Assembly: GCA_045646905.1 (NCBI GenBank)
Contig: JAZRLP010000029.1
Span: 124,001 to 188,000 of the forward strand
DNA length: 64,000 nt
Direction of reading: 5' to 3'
Source: RGIG4079 sp045646905
GTDB taxonomy: Bacteria > Bacteroidota > Bacteroidia > Bacteroidales > Muribaculaceae
Positions 45,124 through 54,760 of the stretch are shown one piece after another. The notes beneath the pieces are model-generated. The model was not told the origin of the DNA. It saw nothing but the letters and a program-made list of their open reading frames with translations, and did no database searches. A program made the translations under genes and the position numbers. The stretch's first letter is position 1. Each line of letters opens with the position of its first letter.

Positions 45124-46509
45124 ATGTCTTTAATTAAATCAATTTCAGGGATTCGTGGTACGATAGGTGGCGCTCCCGGCGAGGGCTTAAGCCCTTTGGA
45201 TATTGTAAAGTACACAGCTGCATATGCTACTTTTATTAAATCAAACACTACAAAAACATCTCGTCGTATTGTTGTCGGACGCGATGCTCGCATTTCGGGA
45301 AAAATGGTTAATGATATAGTAGTCGGAACTTTGACTGGAATGGGTTTTGATGTGGTTAATATTGGTTTGGCAACTACTCCAACAACTGAACTCGCAGTAG
45401 TTGCAGAAAAAGCATGTGGAGGTATTATTCTAACTGCATCACATAATCCTAAACAATGGAATGCCCTAAAGTTATTGAATGAAAATGGCGAATTTCTTAA
45501 TGATGCTCAAGGTAAAGAGGTGTTAAGAATAGCTGAAGCTGAGGAGTATCGTTTTGCTGATGTTGATAATTTAGGGCAAGTTTTTGCAAATGAAACATAT
45601 AACAGTAAGCATATTGATAGCGTGTTAAAGTTGGACCTTGTTGATGTTCAAGCAATCAAAGATGCAAATTTAACAGTTGCTGTTGATGCAGTAAATTCAG
45701 TTGGTGGTGTAATCATCCCAGAACTTTTGAGAGCATTGGGCGTTAAGAATGTTATTTGTTTAAATTGTGAACCAACTGGTCACTTTGCTCATACACCAGA
45801 GCCTCTTCCTGAAAACCTTACACAAATATCTGATTTGATGAAATCGGGTGTTGCTGATGTTGGTTTTGTTGTTGACCCTGATGTTGACCGTTTGGCTATT
45901 GTAATGGAAAACGGCGAAATGTTTGTTGAAGAATATACACTTGTAGCTATAGCTGATTATGTTTTGTCTAAGACGCCTGGTGCTACTGTTTCAAACTTGA
46001 GTTCTTCACGAGCATTAAAAGTTGTAACAGAGAAACATGGATGCACATATTCCGCTTCAGCCGTAGGTGAGGTTAATGTCGTTACTGAAATGCGTAGAAC
46101 AAATGCTGTTATTGGTGGTGAAGGAAATGGTGGTGTAATTTATCCTGCATCTCACTATGGCCGTGATGCCTTGGTAGGTGTTGCATTATTCTTGAGTCTA
46201 TTGGCAAAATGTGGTATGAAAGTATCAGAATTAAAGAAAACATATCCCTCTTTTGCTATTGCTAAAAACAAAATTGAATTAACACCAAGTATTGATGTTG
46301 ATGCTATTTTGGACGCAGTTAAAGAAAAGTTTAGCGCAGAAAAAATCACAGATATAGATGGAGTTAAAATTGATTTTGCTGATAGTTGGGTGCACTTAAG
46401 AAAATCTAATACTGAGCCAATTATTAGAATATATTCTGAAGCTGCTAACATGGATGAAGCAAATCAATTGGCCCAACAAATTAAAGATGTAATAAATTCA
46501 ATGATATAG
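45124..46509 (+). CDS. glmM: Phosphoglucosamine mutase (phosphohexomutase family)
   Basis: The enzyme converts glucosamine 6-phosphate to glucosamine 1-phosphate on the way to UDP-N-acetylglucosamine; phosphomannomutase activity is also possible in this Bacteroidota sub-group. The 461-residue chain has the phosphoserine loop TASHNPKQWN with S106, the metal site DPDVDR, the sugar-specificity loop GGEGNGGVI and the C-terminal phosphate loop RKSNTEPIIRIYSEA. It follows the DUF4827 gene by 64 bases and ends at a strong terminator. Confidence 0.9.
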   Translation: MSLIKSISGIRGTIGGAPGEGLSPLDIVKYTAAYATFIKSNTTKTSRRIVVGRDARISGKMVNDIVVGTLTGMGFDVVNIGLATTPTTELAVVAEKACGGIILTASHNPKQWNALKLLNENGEFLNDAQGKEVLRIAEAEEYRFADVDNLGQVFANETYNSKHIDSVLKLDLVDVQAIKDANLTVAVDAVNSVGGVIIPELLRALGVKNVICLNCEPTGHFAHTPEPLPENLTQISDLMKSGVADVGFVVDPDVDRLAIVMENGEMFVEEYTLVAIADYVLSKTPGATVSNLSSSRALKVVTEKHGCTYSASAVGEVNVVTEMRRTNAVIGGEGNGGVIYPASHYGRDALVGVALFLSLLAKCGMKVSELKKTYPSFAIAKNKIELTPSIDVDAILDAVKEKFSAEKITDIDGVKIDFADSWVHLRKSNTEPIIRIYSEAANMDEANQLAQQIKDVINSMI

Positions 46510-46525
46510 TTTTATTTTATGTATT

Positions 46526-46563
46526 AATGGGCTTATTATTTTTGAATAAGCCCATTTTTTATT
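46526..46563 (+). terminator. Terminator of glmM
   Basis: Arms AATGGGCTTATT (46526-46537) and AATAAGCCCATT (46545-46556) pair perfectly, followed by a T tract. Confidence 0.9.
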
Positions 46564-46609
46564 TTACAATAGAAATTTTATATCTTTACATTATAATTAA
46601 TTATATCAT

Positions 46610-47944
46610 ATGAAAAAACTTTTAGCAACGATATTGTTTACATCTGCATTAGTGAGTGGAGTATATGCACAGCAACATCCTATATGGTTAGAGCAAGATT
46701 CGGTTCAAGCAATTGAATATAGAATACAGCAAGATTTTTCGATATCATATGGTGATGGTATTGAAAAATTGATTAAGATGTATCCCAATGTAAATTTTAA
46801 TAATGTCCGTACATATGTTGATAATCATTATCTCGAAACCAAAATAATTAATGGTGTGGAGATGATGCACAGGAAATCGATTGGAAATTTTAAACTTCTT
46901 TGTCCACAAGTGAGAGGCAATTGGGAGGGTCGTGGTGGATCCCCCGATAAAGAAGATGTTGATATGGTTGAGTCTATTTTAGCTTCCTCTTTGGGCAACG
47001 GATCTATAGTGTGTGGTAAAAGAATAAAGTTTAAATTCACGATTGAAGTGCCTAAACATAATTTTCTAAAAGGTGATACAGTAAAAGTATGGATGCCTGT
47101 CCCAATTGAATCAGCTCGCCAAAGAAATATAAAAGTTATATCAACATCACAATCAAATTATGCTTTATCGGCGAATTCAAAATCGGAACATAATACAATG
47201 TATATGTCACAGATTGTAGATGATTTTATTGGTGATACATTAAGATTTTATTATATAGGTGAATACGATACATATGGCCAATATTTTAGTGAAGAGTATA
47301 TTTTAAATAATATAAAGCCCTATAATTCAAATTCAGAGTTATACAAAAAATATACTTCTACGGACCATAAGCATATAGTTAACTTGGAATCATTAGCTCG
47401 TTCCATTGTAGGTAACGAACAGTCTCCATATAGGCAATCTGAGTTAATATATGAGTATATATCTCAAACCTATCCATGGGCTGGTGCACGTGAATATAGT
47501 ACAATTGAGTGCCTTCCACAATATGTTATAGATGAGAAGCATGGAGACTGTGGTCAAGTTTCATTATTGTATATTTCTCTAATGAGATCACTTGGTGTTC
47601 CAGCAAGGTGGGAGAGTGGTTGGATGTTACATCCATGGAGTAAAAATCTCCACGATTGGGCTGAAGTTTATTTTGAAGGAGTAGGCTGGGTTCCAGTTGA
47701 TGTCTCTTTTGGCAGGTATGTTAATTCAAAAAATCTAAATGTTCGAAATTTCTTTTCAAAAGGGATGGATTGTTATAGATTTGCTTCAAATACAGGAATT
47801 TGTTCTCCTTTGTATCCTACAAAAACTTTTATTAGAAGCGAAACTATTGACTTCCAACTAGGAGAGGTAGAATGTTCTAAAGGGAATTTATTCTATCCAG
47901 GTTGGAAAAAAAGGTTAGATGTAATTTCAATTCAAGACATTTAA
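46610..47944 (+). CDS. Secreted transglutaminase-like cysteine peptidase
   Basis: A 444-residue exported protein with a signal peptide (residues 1-20, GVYAQ). The C-terminal half has a transglutaminase-like core with the triad Cys314 (HGDCGQVS), His348 (HDWAEVYF) and Asp364 (PVDVSFG). In this setting such proteins usually act as peptidases or amidases rather than cross-linkers. It is followed after 12 bases by an NlpC/P60 peptidase and then a dipeptide epimerase, so it probably cuts peptidoglycan-derived or other peptides in the periplasm. A weak promoter-like box TATCTTTA is at 46581-46588. Confidence 0.82.
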   Translation: MKKLLATILFTSALVSGVYAQQHPIWLEQDSVQAIEYRIQQDFSISYGDGIEKLIKMYPNVNFNNVRTYVDNHYLETKIINGVEMMHRKSIGNFKLLCPQVRGNWEGRGGSPDKEDVDMVESILASSLGNGSIVCGKRIKFKFTIEVPKHNFLKGDTVKVWMPVPIESARQRNIKVISTSQSNYALSANSKSEHNTMYMSQIVDDFIGDTLRFYYIGEYDTYGQYFSEEYILNNIKPYNSNSELYKKYTSTDHKHIVNLESLARSIVGNEQSPYRQSELIYEYISQTYPWAGAREYSTIECLPQYVIDEKHGDCGQVSLLYISLMRSLGVPARWESGWMLHPWSKNLHDWAEVYFEGVGWVPVDVSFGRYVNSKNLNVRNFFSKGMDCYRFASNTGICSPLYPTKTFIRSETIDFQLGEVECSKGNLFYPGWKKRLDVISIQDI

Positions 47945-47956
47945 TTATTATATAAT

Positions 47957-48922
47957 ATGGTGCCAAAAACATTTAAAATTGTAATTATTGGCTTATTAAT
48001 AGCCATCGGTATGCCAAATGTTGTATATGGTGAAACTGATACAACAAAATGGGCATTAACTCGAATATCTGTTGCTCATGTAAGAGTTAAACCCGGTCAT
48101 GCTTCAGAGTTGTCAAGTCAAACATTGATGGGTATGCCAGTTAAATTACTCGAAAAAAAAGGAGATTGGTGGCATGTCGAAACGCATGAAGGGTATAAAG
48201 GTTATATTATAGATAACTCCTTGACAATTAAAACGCCTGATGAGATGCATAATTGGCGCGAATCAAATCGTGTAATAGTAACATCAAAACATCAAACATA
48301 TATATATAAACCTAATTCCCAATATGGATTTAGAGATATTGTAAGTGATGTTGTAAATGGTGTGATTTTATATGGTAAAAAGTCAAATACTGAATTTACT
48401 GAGGTGGCTTTGCCTGATGGCCGATTGGGCATTATAAAGACAAGTGATATTGCCTCAATAGAAGAGTGGGCAAAACAACCATATAATCCTAATTTAATTC
48501 TTGATATGGCATATTCTATGCATGGGTTGCCATATCTATGGGGTGGAACATCAACAAAATCTTTAGATTGCTCCGGATTGGCTAAAGTATGTTATTTTGC
48601 GAATGGAATTATTTTGCGTCGTGATGCATATCAGCAAGCAGAAACTGGCCTAAAGTTAGCACCTGAAGATTGGAAAAATTATGAAACAGGTGATTTGTTG
48701 TTTTTTGGAAATCCTAAAACGAAAAGAGTAACTCACGTTGCTATATATAATGCTGATGGAGTATATATTCATGCATCGGGACGAGTTAAAATCAATAGCA
48801 TTGATCCTCAAAGCGAGATGTATTTAAAAACACCTTTTTTCCATGCGTGCCGTATTAATGGAGCGATTGGAACAGATGGTATTGTACAAGCAATAAATCA
48901 TCCTTGGTATTTTAATAAGTAA
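47957..48922 (+). CDS. NlpC/P60 (C40) peptidase with SH3 domains, YkfC-like
   Basis: A 321-residue exported enzyme with a signal peptide (residues 1-25). Two SH3b-like domains (about 35-100 and 110-175, ISVAHVRVKPGHASELSSQ, VETHEGYKGYI) precede the NlpC/P60 domain with Cys205 (LDCSGLA), His260 (VTHVAIY) and His272 (YIHASG). The layout matches YkfC-type gamma-D-glutamyl-L-diamino-acid endopeptidases, which release L-Ala-D-Glu from murein peptides. The dipeptide epimerase 16 bases downstream would use that product. Confidence 0.9.
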   Translation: MVPKTFKIVIIGLLIAIGMPNVVYGETDTTKWALTRISVAHVRVKPGHASELSSQTLMGMPVKLLEKKGDWWHVETHEGYKGYIIDNSLTIKTPDEMHNWRESNRVIVTSKHQTYIYKPNSQYGFRDIVSDVVNGVILYGKKSNTEFTEVALPDGRLGIIKTSDIASIEEWAKQPYNPNLILDMAYSMHGLPYLWGGTSTKSLDCSGLAKVCYFANGIILRRDAYQQAETGLKLAPEDWKNYETGDLLFFGNPKTKRVTHVAIYNADGVYIHASGRVKINSIDPQSEMYLKTPFFHACRINGAIGTDGIVQAINHPWYFNK

Positions 48923-48938
48923 ATTAATAATATAAAAT

Positions 48939-50069
48939 ATGGACCGTAGAAAATTTCTTAGAAATGCAGTATTAGGAGCTGCTGTTATAGCATCGCCAAT
49001 TTCTTTTTCAGCATTTGGTGAGCCTACAAAGAAAACTGGCAAATTAGGGCGCATGAAGCTTTCATTTGAACCATATGAATTGAAATTGCGCCATTCATTT
49101 AATTTGGCTAAATATAGTAGAACAACAACTCCCGATGTTCAAGTAAAATTGGAACTTGATGGTTTTGTTGGATATGGAGAGGCGTCTATGCCTCCTTACT
49201 TAGGTGAGAGCGTAGATAGTGTTACATCTTTCCTCTCAAAATTAGATTTATCGCAGTTTGCAGATCCTTTTAGAATTGAAGATATTCATGACTACATGGA
49301 TAGCGTTGCCCCCGATAATCGTGCAGCAAAAGCTTCAGTAGATATTGCGCTACATGATTTATTAGGAAAAATTATGGGGCAGCCTTGGTATAAGATATGG
49401 GGGTTAAATCCTGCAAATGCCCCCGATACATCATTTACTATTGGTATCGATAAAGCTGACATAGTAAGAAAAAAAGTCGATGAAGCGTCGCCTTATAATG
49501 TCCTTAAAGTTAAGATGGGTCTTGATAATGACAAAGAATTAGTAAATATTATTAGAGAAAAGACTGATAGACCGATATGCGTAGATGCAAATCAAGGATG
49601 GGACAGTAAAGAAAAGGCTTTAGAAATGTGTTATTGGTTGGCTGAACGAAATTGTTTATTCGTAGAACAACCAATGGCGAAGGAAAAAATTGAAGAAACA
49701 GCTTGGCTGAGAGAGCGTAGCCCATTGCCAATTATTGCAGATGAATTCTTGCAAAGATTACCTGATGTTAGGCGAGCTTCACAAGCTTATGATGGCATAA
49801 ATATTAAGTTGATGAAGAGCACTGGTATGCATGAAGCATACAAAATGGCAGTGTTAGCAAAAGCATTAGGTATGAAAGTTATGTTGGGATGTATGACTGA
49901 AACATCGTGTGCAGTTACTGCAGCAGCTCAGCTTTCTCCTATGGTTGATTGGGCCGATTTGGATGGTAATTTATTGATTGCGAATGATAAGTTTGATGGA
50001 ATTAAGATTGTTAATGGAAAAGTAACAATTCCCGATAGACCTGGAATTGGTGTTTTGCCAGTAGAATAA
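48939..50069 (+). CDS. Dipeptide epimerase (L-Ala-D/L-Glu type), Tat-exported
   Basis: An enolase-superfamily enzyme of 376 residues that epimerises L-Ala-D-Glu to L-Ala-L-Glu so that the dipeptide can be degraded. The barrel carries the two catalytic lysines K192 (LKVKMG, the KxK at 190-192) and K290 (NIKLMKS), metal ligands D216, E243 and D268 (VDANQGW, VEQPM, IADEF) and a late DLDGN. The N-terminus MDRRKFLRNAVLGAAVI is a twin-arginine signal, so it is folded before export to the periplasm. Substrate choice is inferred from the neighbouring YkfC-like peptidase. Confidence 0.88.
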   Translation: MDRRKFLRNAVLGAAVIASPISFSAFGEPTKKTGKLGRMKLSFEPYELKLRHSFNLAKYSRTTTPDVQVKLELDGFVGYGEASMPPYLGESVDSVTSFLSKLDLSQFADPFRIEDIHDYMDSVAPDNRAAKASVDIALHDLLGKIMGQPWYKIWGLNPANAPDTSFTIGIDKADIVRKKVDEASPYNVLKVKMGLDNDKELVNIIREKTDRPICVDANQGWDSKEKALEMCYWLAERNCLFVEQPMAKEKIEETAWLRERSPLPIIADEFLQRLPDVRRASQAYDGINIKLMKSTGMHEAYKMAVLAKALGMKVMLGCMTETSCAVTAAAQLSPMVDWADLDGNLLIANDKFDGIKIVNGKVTIPDRPGIGVLPVE

Positions 50070-50112
50070 TTATATTAAATCGTATTAAAAGATAGATTAA
50101 GCAATTAAAAAG

Positions 50113-50144
50113 TTGCCTAAATCAAAAAAAATGTGTAAATTTGC
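50113..50144 (+). promoter_or_regulatory. Promoter for rpmH
   Basis: TTG (50113-50115), a 20-base spacer and TAAATTTGC (50136-50144) form one of the best promoter matches in the window, 41 bases before the rpmH ATG. Confidence 0.65.
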
Positions 50145-50185
50145 ACTTCGAAATTAGGAATAATAATTGAAAATTAAATACGGCA

Positions 50186-50341
50186 ATGAAAAGAACATTT
50201 CAACCTTCAAACAGAAAAAGAGTAAACAAACACGGATTCCGTGAAAGAATGTCAACAGCTGATGGACGTAAAGTTCTCGCACGTCGTCGTGCAAAAGGTC
50301 GTGCTCGTTTGACAGTTTCAGACTCTATTGGTGGCAAATAA
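50186..50341 (+). CDS. rpmH: 50S ribosomal protein L34
   Basis: A 51-residue basic protein beginning MKRTFQPSNRKRVNKHGFR and continuing RMSTADGRKVLARRRAKGR, the unmistakable L34 sequence; the tail RLTVSDSIGGK is of Bacteroidota type. L34 binds 23S rRNA in the large subunit. It stands alone with its own promoter and terminator; rnpA and yidC, its partners in many bacteria, are not next to it. Confidence 0.97.
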   Translation: MKRTFQPSNRKRVNKHGFRERMSTADGRKVLARRRAKGRARLTVSDSIGGK

Positions 50342-50358
50342 GAATTATTTCTTATAAA

Positions 50359-50400
50359 AATAACGCTGAAGATTAATAATCTCCAGCGTTATTTTTTTTT
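50359..50400. terminator. Bidirectional terminator of rpmH and the glycan cluster
   Basis: Arms at 50359-50374 and 50378-50393 (AATAACGCTG...CAGCGTTATT) pair with a single mismatch and are followed by a run of T; A tracts on the other side allow it to serve the minus-strand transferase gene ending at 50419. Confidence 0.85.
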
Positions 50401-50418
50401 GCCTATATTTATAGCGGT

Positions 50419-51393
50419 TTAAATTCTACTACGAGAAGAGCGTTTTAAAGAGAAGTATGTAATAGTTAAAATGATAGTTATTATAATAAAATAACTCCAT
50501 CTAAAATCAGATGGGATAACTATATATATAACATTTATAATTAATTGTGTTAATGCATAGTATATTGAAACTTTATAATGTTGTATTTTCCATTGATTTG
50601 CTAAAACTTGGTATAAATGATGTCTGTGAGGTAGAAAAATATTCTCACCAGCAAATAATCGTTGGAAAATTGTAAATACAGTATCTATTGCATACACTAT
50701 CAAGAAGACAATAGCTGTAGCATCAGATGTTTTTAATATCAAATATGTCATTAAATAAAGGATAAAAAATCCCATAACGATAGCTCCGATATCTCCTGCA
50801 AAACATTTAGCATTTTTCCGGAAATTTAAAGTGCCAAATATGATGGTTGATATAATAAGGGTAATAATAAAATGGATAATACCACAATCAATTGAGTTAG
50901 GTATAGTTAAGAAGCAATATAATAAGGAGGTCAATGTAACTAGTGAATATCCAACAAGGATGCCGTTGATGCCATCCATAAAATTATATGCGTTGATAAA
51001 TCCAACTCCACAAATTAGGATTAATAGATAAATTTCGTAGTGTCCATTTATGAAAAATTGATTGAACGTGATTGCAACAACGCCTATTTGAATTATCAAC
51101 CTAAACCATGGTGTGATATCCTTAACATCATCATAGAAACTTACTATAGCCAAAATTGTAGCACCTACTAGCATTGTTATATAAGTGTTGGGAAGTTTGA
51201 TATCAAATATTGCATAAAATAACAATGCAGCAATATAGAATATGAATCCCGCACCTGTTATTTGGAATTTATTGTGAGAGGAGCGCGGAGAAACTTCATT
51301 GCCAATTTTATAATGTTTGGCTATGGGAAAGTATATAACCTCTAGTAAGATTAATACAATAGTAATGATAGAATATTTAATTAAATATTCCAT
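50419..51393 (-). CDS. MraY/WecA-like polyprenyl-phosphate sugar-1-phosphate transferase
   Basis: A 324-residue membrane enzyme (glycosyltransferase family 4) moving a sugar phosphate, usually N-acetylated, from a UDP-sugar to undecaprenyl phosphate. About ten helices are interrupted by the cytosolic motifs SPRSSHNKFQITGAG, SFYDDVKD (DD), YNFMDGINGI, CFAGDIGA and the HRHHLYQVL loop, all hallmark active-site segments. Position at the end of a gmd-fcl cluster is usual for Bacteroidales capsule or O-antigen loci. It starts 9 bases after fcl and is the last gene of the run. Confidence 0.9.
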   Translation of the reverse strand: MEYLIKYSIITIVLILLEVIYFPIAKHYKIGNEVSPRSSHNKFQITGAGFIFYIAALLFYAIFDIKLPNTYITMLVGATILAIVSFYDDVKDITPWFRLIIQIGVVAITFNQFFINGHYEIYLLILICGVGFINAYNFMDGINGILVGYSLVTLTSLLYCFLTIPNSIDCGIIHFIITLIISTIIFGTLNFRKNAKCFAGDIGAIVMGFFILYLMTYLILKTSDATAIVFLIVYAIDTVFTIFQRLFAGENIFLPHRHHLYQVLANQWKIQHYKVSIYYALTQLIINVIYIVIPSDFRWSYFIIITIILTITYFSLKRSSRSRI

Positions 51394-51402
51394 GAAGAAT
51401 GA

Positions 51403-52473
51403 TTAATTTTTAAGATACCAATCGTATAAATGTTGAATACCTTCGTCTATTTCAATTTTGTGTTTCCATCCGAGCGAATGTAGTTTTGTTACATCGCATA
51501 GTTTTCTCATTGTACCATTGGGTTTTGTATTATCCCAATAGATATTTCCTTGATACTTGATGGTATGTTTAATTTTATCAGCAAGATCTTTGATTGTAAT
51601 CTCAACGCCAGTCCCGATGTTAATATGGCAATTTCTGATTTCTGAATTATTGCCTTTTAAATCGTTAAATGAAATATTTTCAAGGATATAAACAGATGCG
51701 TCGGCCATGTCTTCACTCCACAAGAATTCTCTCAAAGGAGCTCCTGTCCCCCATAATTCAAGGTGGTTACTATATATACCATAATGATTAAGGATTTTAA
51801 TTAGTTCTTCATTTGAAGCTGTACCGGTGATGCTATTTATTGGTCTTTTATTTAAATCGTTACGAATAGCATCTAAATCATTATTCATTAATAGATTTGC
51901 TAGATGCATTTTTCGAATCATCCCTGGCAAGACGTGACTTTTTTCTAAATCAAAATTATCGCGTGGCCCATATAGATTAGTAGGCATTACTGCGATATAG
52001 TTTGTCCCATATTGCAAATTAAAACTCTCACACATTTTCAAACCAGCAATTTTTGCAATTGCATATGGTTCGTTTGTGTATTCTAATGGAGATGTTAATA
52101 GCGAATCTTCTGTTATTGGTTGTGTGGCTTCACGAGGGTATATGCATGTACTACCAAGAAATAGCAATTTTTTTACATTATGACGAAAGCTTTCTCCAAT
52201 AACATTCTGTTGGATTTGTAGATTTTCGTAAATAAAATCAGCACGATATGTGTTGTTTGCAATAATTCCACCAACATGAGCGGCTGCTAAAATAACATAT
52301 TCAGGTTGCTCTATATCAAAAAAATGTTTTACTGCAGTACCATCCAATAAATCAAGTTCAGCATGAGTTCGGCCAACTAAGTTAGTGTATCCTTTGCTTA
52401 TTAGATTGTTCCAAATCGCAGAACCTACTAATCCTCGGTGTCCGGCAACGTATATTTTTGATTTTTTATCCAT
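51403..52473 (-). CDS. fcl: GDP-L-fucose synthase
   Basis: The enzyme epimerises and reduces GDP-4-keto-6-deoxy-D-mannose to GDP-L-fucose with NADPH. The 356-residue SDR protein begins KIYVAGHRGLVGSAIW (NADP Rossmann loop), has FLGSTCIYP with the catalytic Ser, EYTNEPYAIAKIAGLK with the Tyr-Lys pair, and NLYGPRDNF. A small insertion relative to the Escherichia coli enzyme is seen near 190-225. The start overlaps the gmd stop by one base. Confidence 0.95.
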   Translation of the reverse strand: MDKKSKIYVAGHRGLVGSAIWNNLISKGYTNLVGRTHAELDLLDGTAVKHFFDIEQPEYVILAAAHVGGIIANNTYRADFIYENLQIQQNVIGESFRHNVKKLLFLGSTCIYPREATQPITEDSLLTSPLEYTNEPYAIAKIAGLKMCESFNLQYGTNYIAVMPTNLYGPRDNFDLEKSHVLPGMIRKMHLANLLMNNDLDAIRNDLNKRPINSITGTASNEELIKILNHYGIYSNHLELWGTGAPLREFLWSEDMADASVYILENISFNDLKGNNSEIRNCHINIGTGVEITIKDLADKIKHTIKYQGNIYWDNTKPNGTMRKLCDVTKLHSLGWKHKIEIDEGIQHLYDWYLKN

Positions 52474-53546
52474 TATTTTTGATTCTTGATGAGCTCAAGG
52501 TCACTATCAACCATTATATTAATTAATTCTTGGAATGAAGTCTTACGAGGATCCCAACCTAGTTTTTCTTTTGCTTTAGCGGGATTTCCAAGTAACTGTT
52601 CAACTTCTGCTGGACGGAAGAATTTGGGGTCAACCTCAACCAAAACATTTCCTGTCGCAATATCAATTCCTTTTTCATCAAGACCTTCTCCTTCCCATTT
52701 GAGCTCAATGCCAGCACGTTTGAATGCGAGTGTAGTGAATTCTCTCACAGTGTGATATTCGCCTGTTGCAATCACATAATCTTCTGGCTCCTCTTGTTGC
52801 ATTATTAGCCACATACATTCAACATAATCGCGAGCATATCCCCAATCGCGAAGTGCGTTTAGATTTCCAAGATATAGTTTATCTTGAAGGCCGTTTACTA
52901 TACGAGCTGCTGCAAGAGTAATTTTGCGGGTTACAAATGTTTCACCACGACGTTCGCTCTCATGGTTGAATAAAATTCCATTAACCGCATACATTCCATA
53001 GCTTTCACGATAATTTTTGGTAATCCAAAATCCATATAGTTTAGCAACTGCATATGGGCTGCGAGGATAAAATGGAGTAGTTTCGCTTTGTGGGACTTCT
53101 TGAACTTTGCCATAGAGTTCAGATGTACTTGCTTGATATATGCGAGTTCGATTCTCCATCTTTAAAATTCTTACGGCCTCAAGAAGTCGTAGAGTCCCAG
53201 TTGCATCAGTTTCAGCGGTGTATTCTGGTACATCAAAAGATACTTTGACGTGACTTTGTGCAGCTAAATTGTATATTTCTGTTGGTTGAACTTCTTGTAT
53301 TATACGAATTAAAGAGCTTGAGTCGGTCATATCTCCATAATGAAGATTGATGAGACGTTTACGCTTCATGTCGCGAACCCATTCATCGAGATATAGGTGT
53401 TCAATTCGGCCAGTATTAAATGATGAACTACGGCGAATGATACCGTGAACCTCATAACCTTTTTCTAAAAGAAATTCAGCGAGAAAAGAACCATCTTGTC
53501 CTGTAATACCTGTTATTAAGGCAATTTTTTGCTTATTTTGTTCCAT
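52473..53546 (-). CDS. gmd: GDP-mannose 4,6-dehydratase
   Basis: Gmd makes GDP-4-keto-6-deoxy-mannose, the precursor of GDP-L-fucose. The 357-residue SDR protein has ALITGITGQDGSFLAEFLL with the NADP loop, GIIRRSSSFNTGRI, LHYGDMTDSSSL, QASTSELYGKVQEVP (Thr/Ser, Glu) and SPYAVAKLYGFW with the catalytic Tyr and Lys. Together with fcl it supplies L-fucose for the surface glycan. Confidence 0.97.
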   Translation of the reverse strand: MEQNKQKIALITGITGQDGSFLAEFLLEKGYEVHGIIRRSSSFNTGRIEHLYLDEWVRDMKRKRLINLHYGDMTDSSSLIRIIQEVQPTEIYNLAAQSHVKVSFDVPEYTAETDATGTLRLLEAVRILKMENRTRIYQASTSELYGKVQEVPQSETTPFYPRSPYAVAKLYGFWITKNYRESYGMYAVNGILFNHESERRGETFVTRKITLAAARIVNGLQDKLYLGNLNALRDWGYARDYVECMWLIMQQEEPEDYVIATGEYHTVREFTTLAFKRAGIELKWEGEGLDEKGIDIATGNVLVEVDPKFFRPAEVEQLLGNPAKAKEKLGWDPRKTSFQELINIMVDSDLELIKNQK

Positions 53547-53608
53547 ATTATAATATTAACGGAATGATTTCAGAAAAATTGTGAATAATTAGTGATAGTA
53601 AGTTATCT

Positions 53609-54745
53609 TTATTTTACTAAAACATTATGTAGTGCTGATATTACACGATTCACATCTTCGTTTGTCAAACTAGAGCCACTTGGTAGGCATAGACCTTGTT
53701 CAAATAGTTTTTCACAAATGTCACCACCATAGTATGGTGCATCTTTATATATAGGCTGCATATGCATAGGTCTCCAAAGTAATCGAGTTTCAATATTTTC
53801 TTCATTAAGGGCAATTCTTACTTCATCGGGGGTAATGCCACATTTAGGGTCAATGAGTATGGTAGTAAGCCAAAAATTTGAGCTATAATTAGGAGTTGGA
53901 TTATCTAAAACAGAAATGTAAGAAATGTCTTTTAAACCATCGATATATAATGAATGAATTTCTTGGCGACGAGAAACATGTTCTGCCAATACATCCATTT
54001 GACCACATCCAATGCCAGCGCTAACATTACTCAAACGATAGTTATATCCAATAACTTCATGGTAGTAATATGGGCGATTTTCGCGAGCTTGTGTAGCATA
54101 AAAAGTTACTCTTTTCCCAGTTTCTGCATCAGGGCATATTAGAGCGCCTCCTCCTGATGTTGTAATTATTTTATTGCCGTTAAAACTTAATGCTGCGTAG
54201 GTTCCTATAGTGCCGCATTTCACACCTTTATATTCTGATCCGAGAGCTTCGGCAGCATCTTCCAAAACTGGGATATTATATTTATTAGCAATTGCCATTA
54301 TTTCATCCATTTTCGCTGGCATGCCATAAAGATGTACTGGAATTATTACTTTAGGATATTTCCCAGTAACATTATACCTATCTATAATGGCATTTTCTAA
54401 TGCAATAGGACACATGTTCCATGTTTCCAACTCACTATCGACAAAAATAGGTTTTGCACCTAAATAGCAAATAGGGTTTGCACTTGCTGCAAAAGTAAAT
54501 GATTGGCAAATTACCTCGTCACCCATAGATACTCCGAGCATAACCAATCCAAGGTGTAGTGCAGCTGTACCTGCGCTAAGAGCAACAACTTTTTGAGCGT
54601 CAAGATATTTTTCTAATCGGCGTTCAAATTCATCTACATTTGGGCCAAGTGGAACAATCCAATTGTCTTTAAATGCTTCATCTACCCATTTTTGCTCAGT
54701 TCCGCCCATATGAGCCAGAGAAAGTAATATTTTATTCTTTTCCAT
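53609..54745 (-). CDS. DegT/DnrJ/EryC1 family sugar aminotransferase
   Basis: A 378-residue PLP enzyme transferring an amino group to a keto-sugar nucleotide. Features are GPNVDEFERRLEKYL, ALSAGTAALHLGL, the PLP-stacking region EDAAEALGSEYKG and the Schiff-base lysine in SFNGNKIITTSGGG. The sequence is close to PglE/WbpE-type aminotransferases that make 4-amino-4,6-dideoxy sugars, consistent with the PglC-type transferase upstream. No dehydratase or acetyltransferase partner is visible, so these may lie beyond the right edge. A 62-base gap separates it from gmd. Confidence 0.9.
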   Translation of the reverse strand: MEKNKILLSLAHMGGTEQKWVDEAFKDNWIVPLGPNVDEFERRLEKYLDAQKVVALSAGTAALHLGLVMLGVSMGDEVICQSFTFAASANPICYLGAKPIFVDSELETWNMCPIALENAIIDRYNVTGKYPKVIIPVHLYGMPAKMDEIMAIANKYNIPVLEDAAEALGSEYKGVKCGTIGTYAALSFNGNKIITTSGGGALICPDAETGKRVTFYATQARENRPYYYHEVIGYNYRLSNVSAGIGCGQMDVLAEHVSRRQEIHSLYIDGLKDISYISVLDNPTPNYSSNFWLTTILIDPKCGITPDEVRIALNEENIETRLLWRPMHMQPIYKDAPYYGGDICEKLFEQGLCLPSGSSLTNEDVNRVISALHNVLVK

Positions 54746-54760
54746 TGCTATTTCAAAGAA

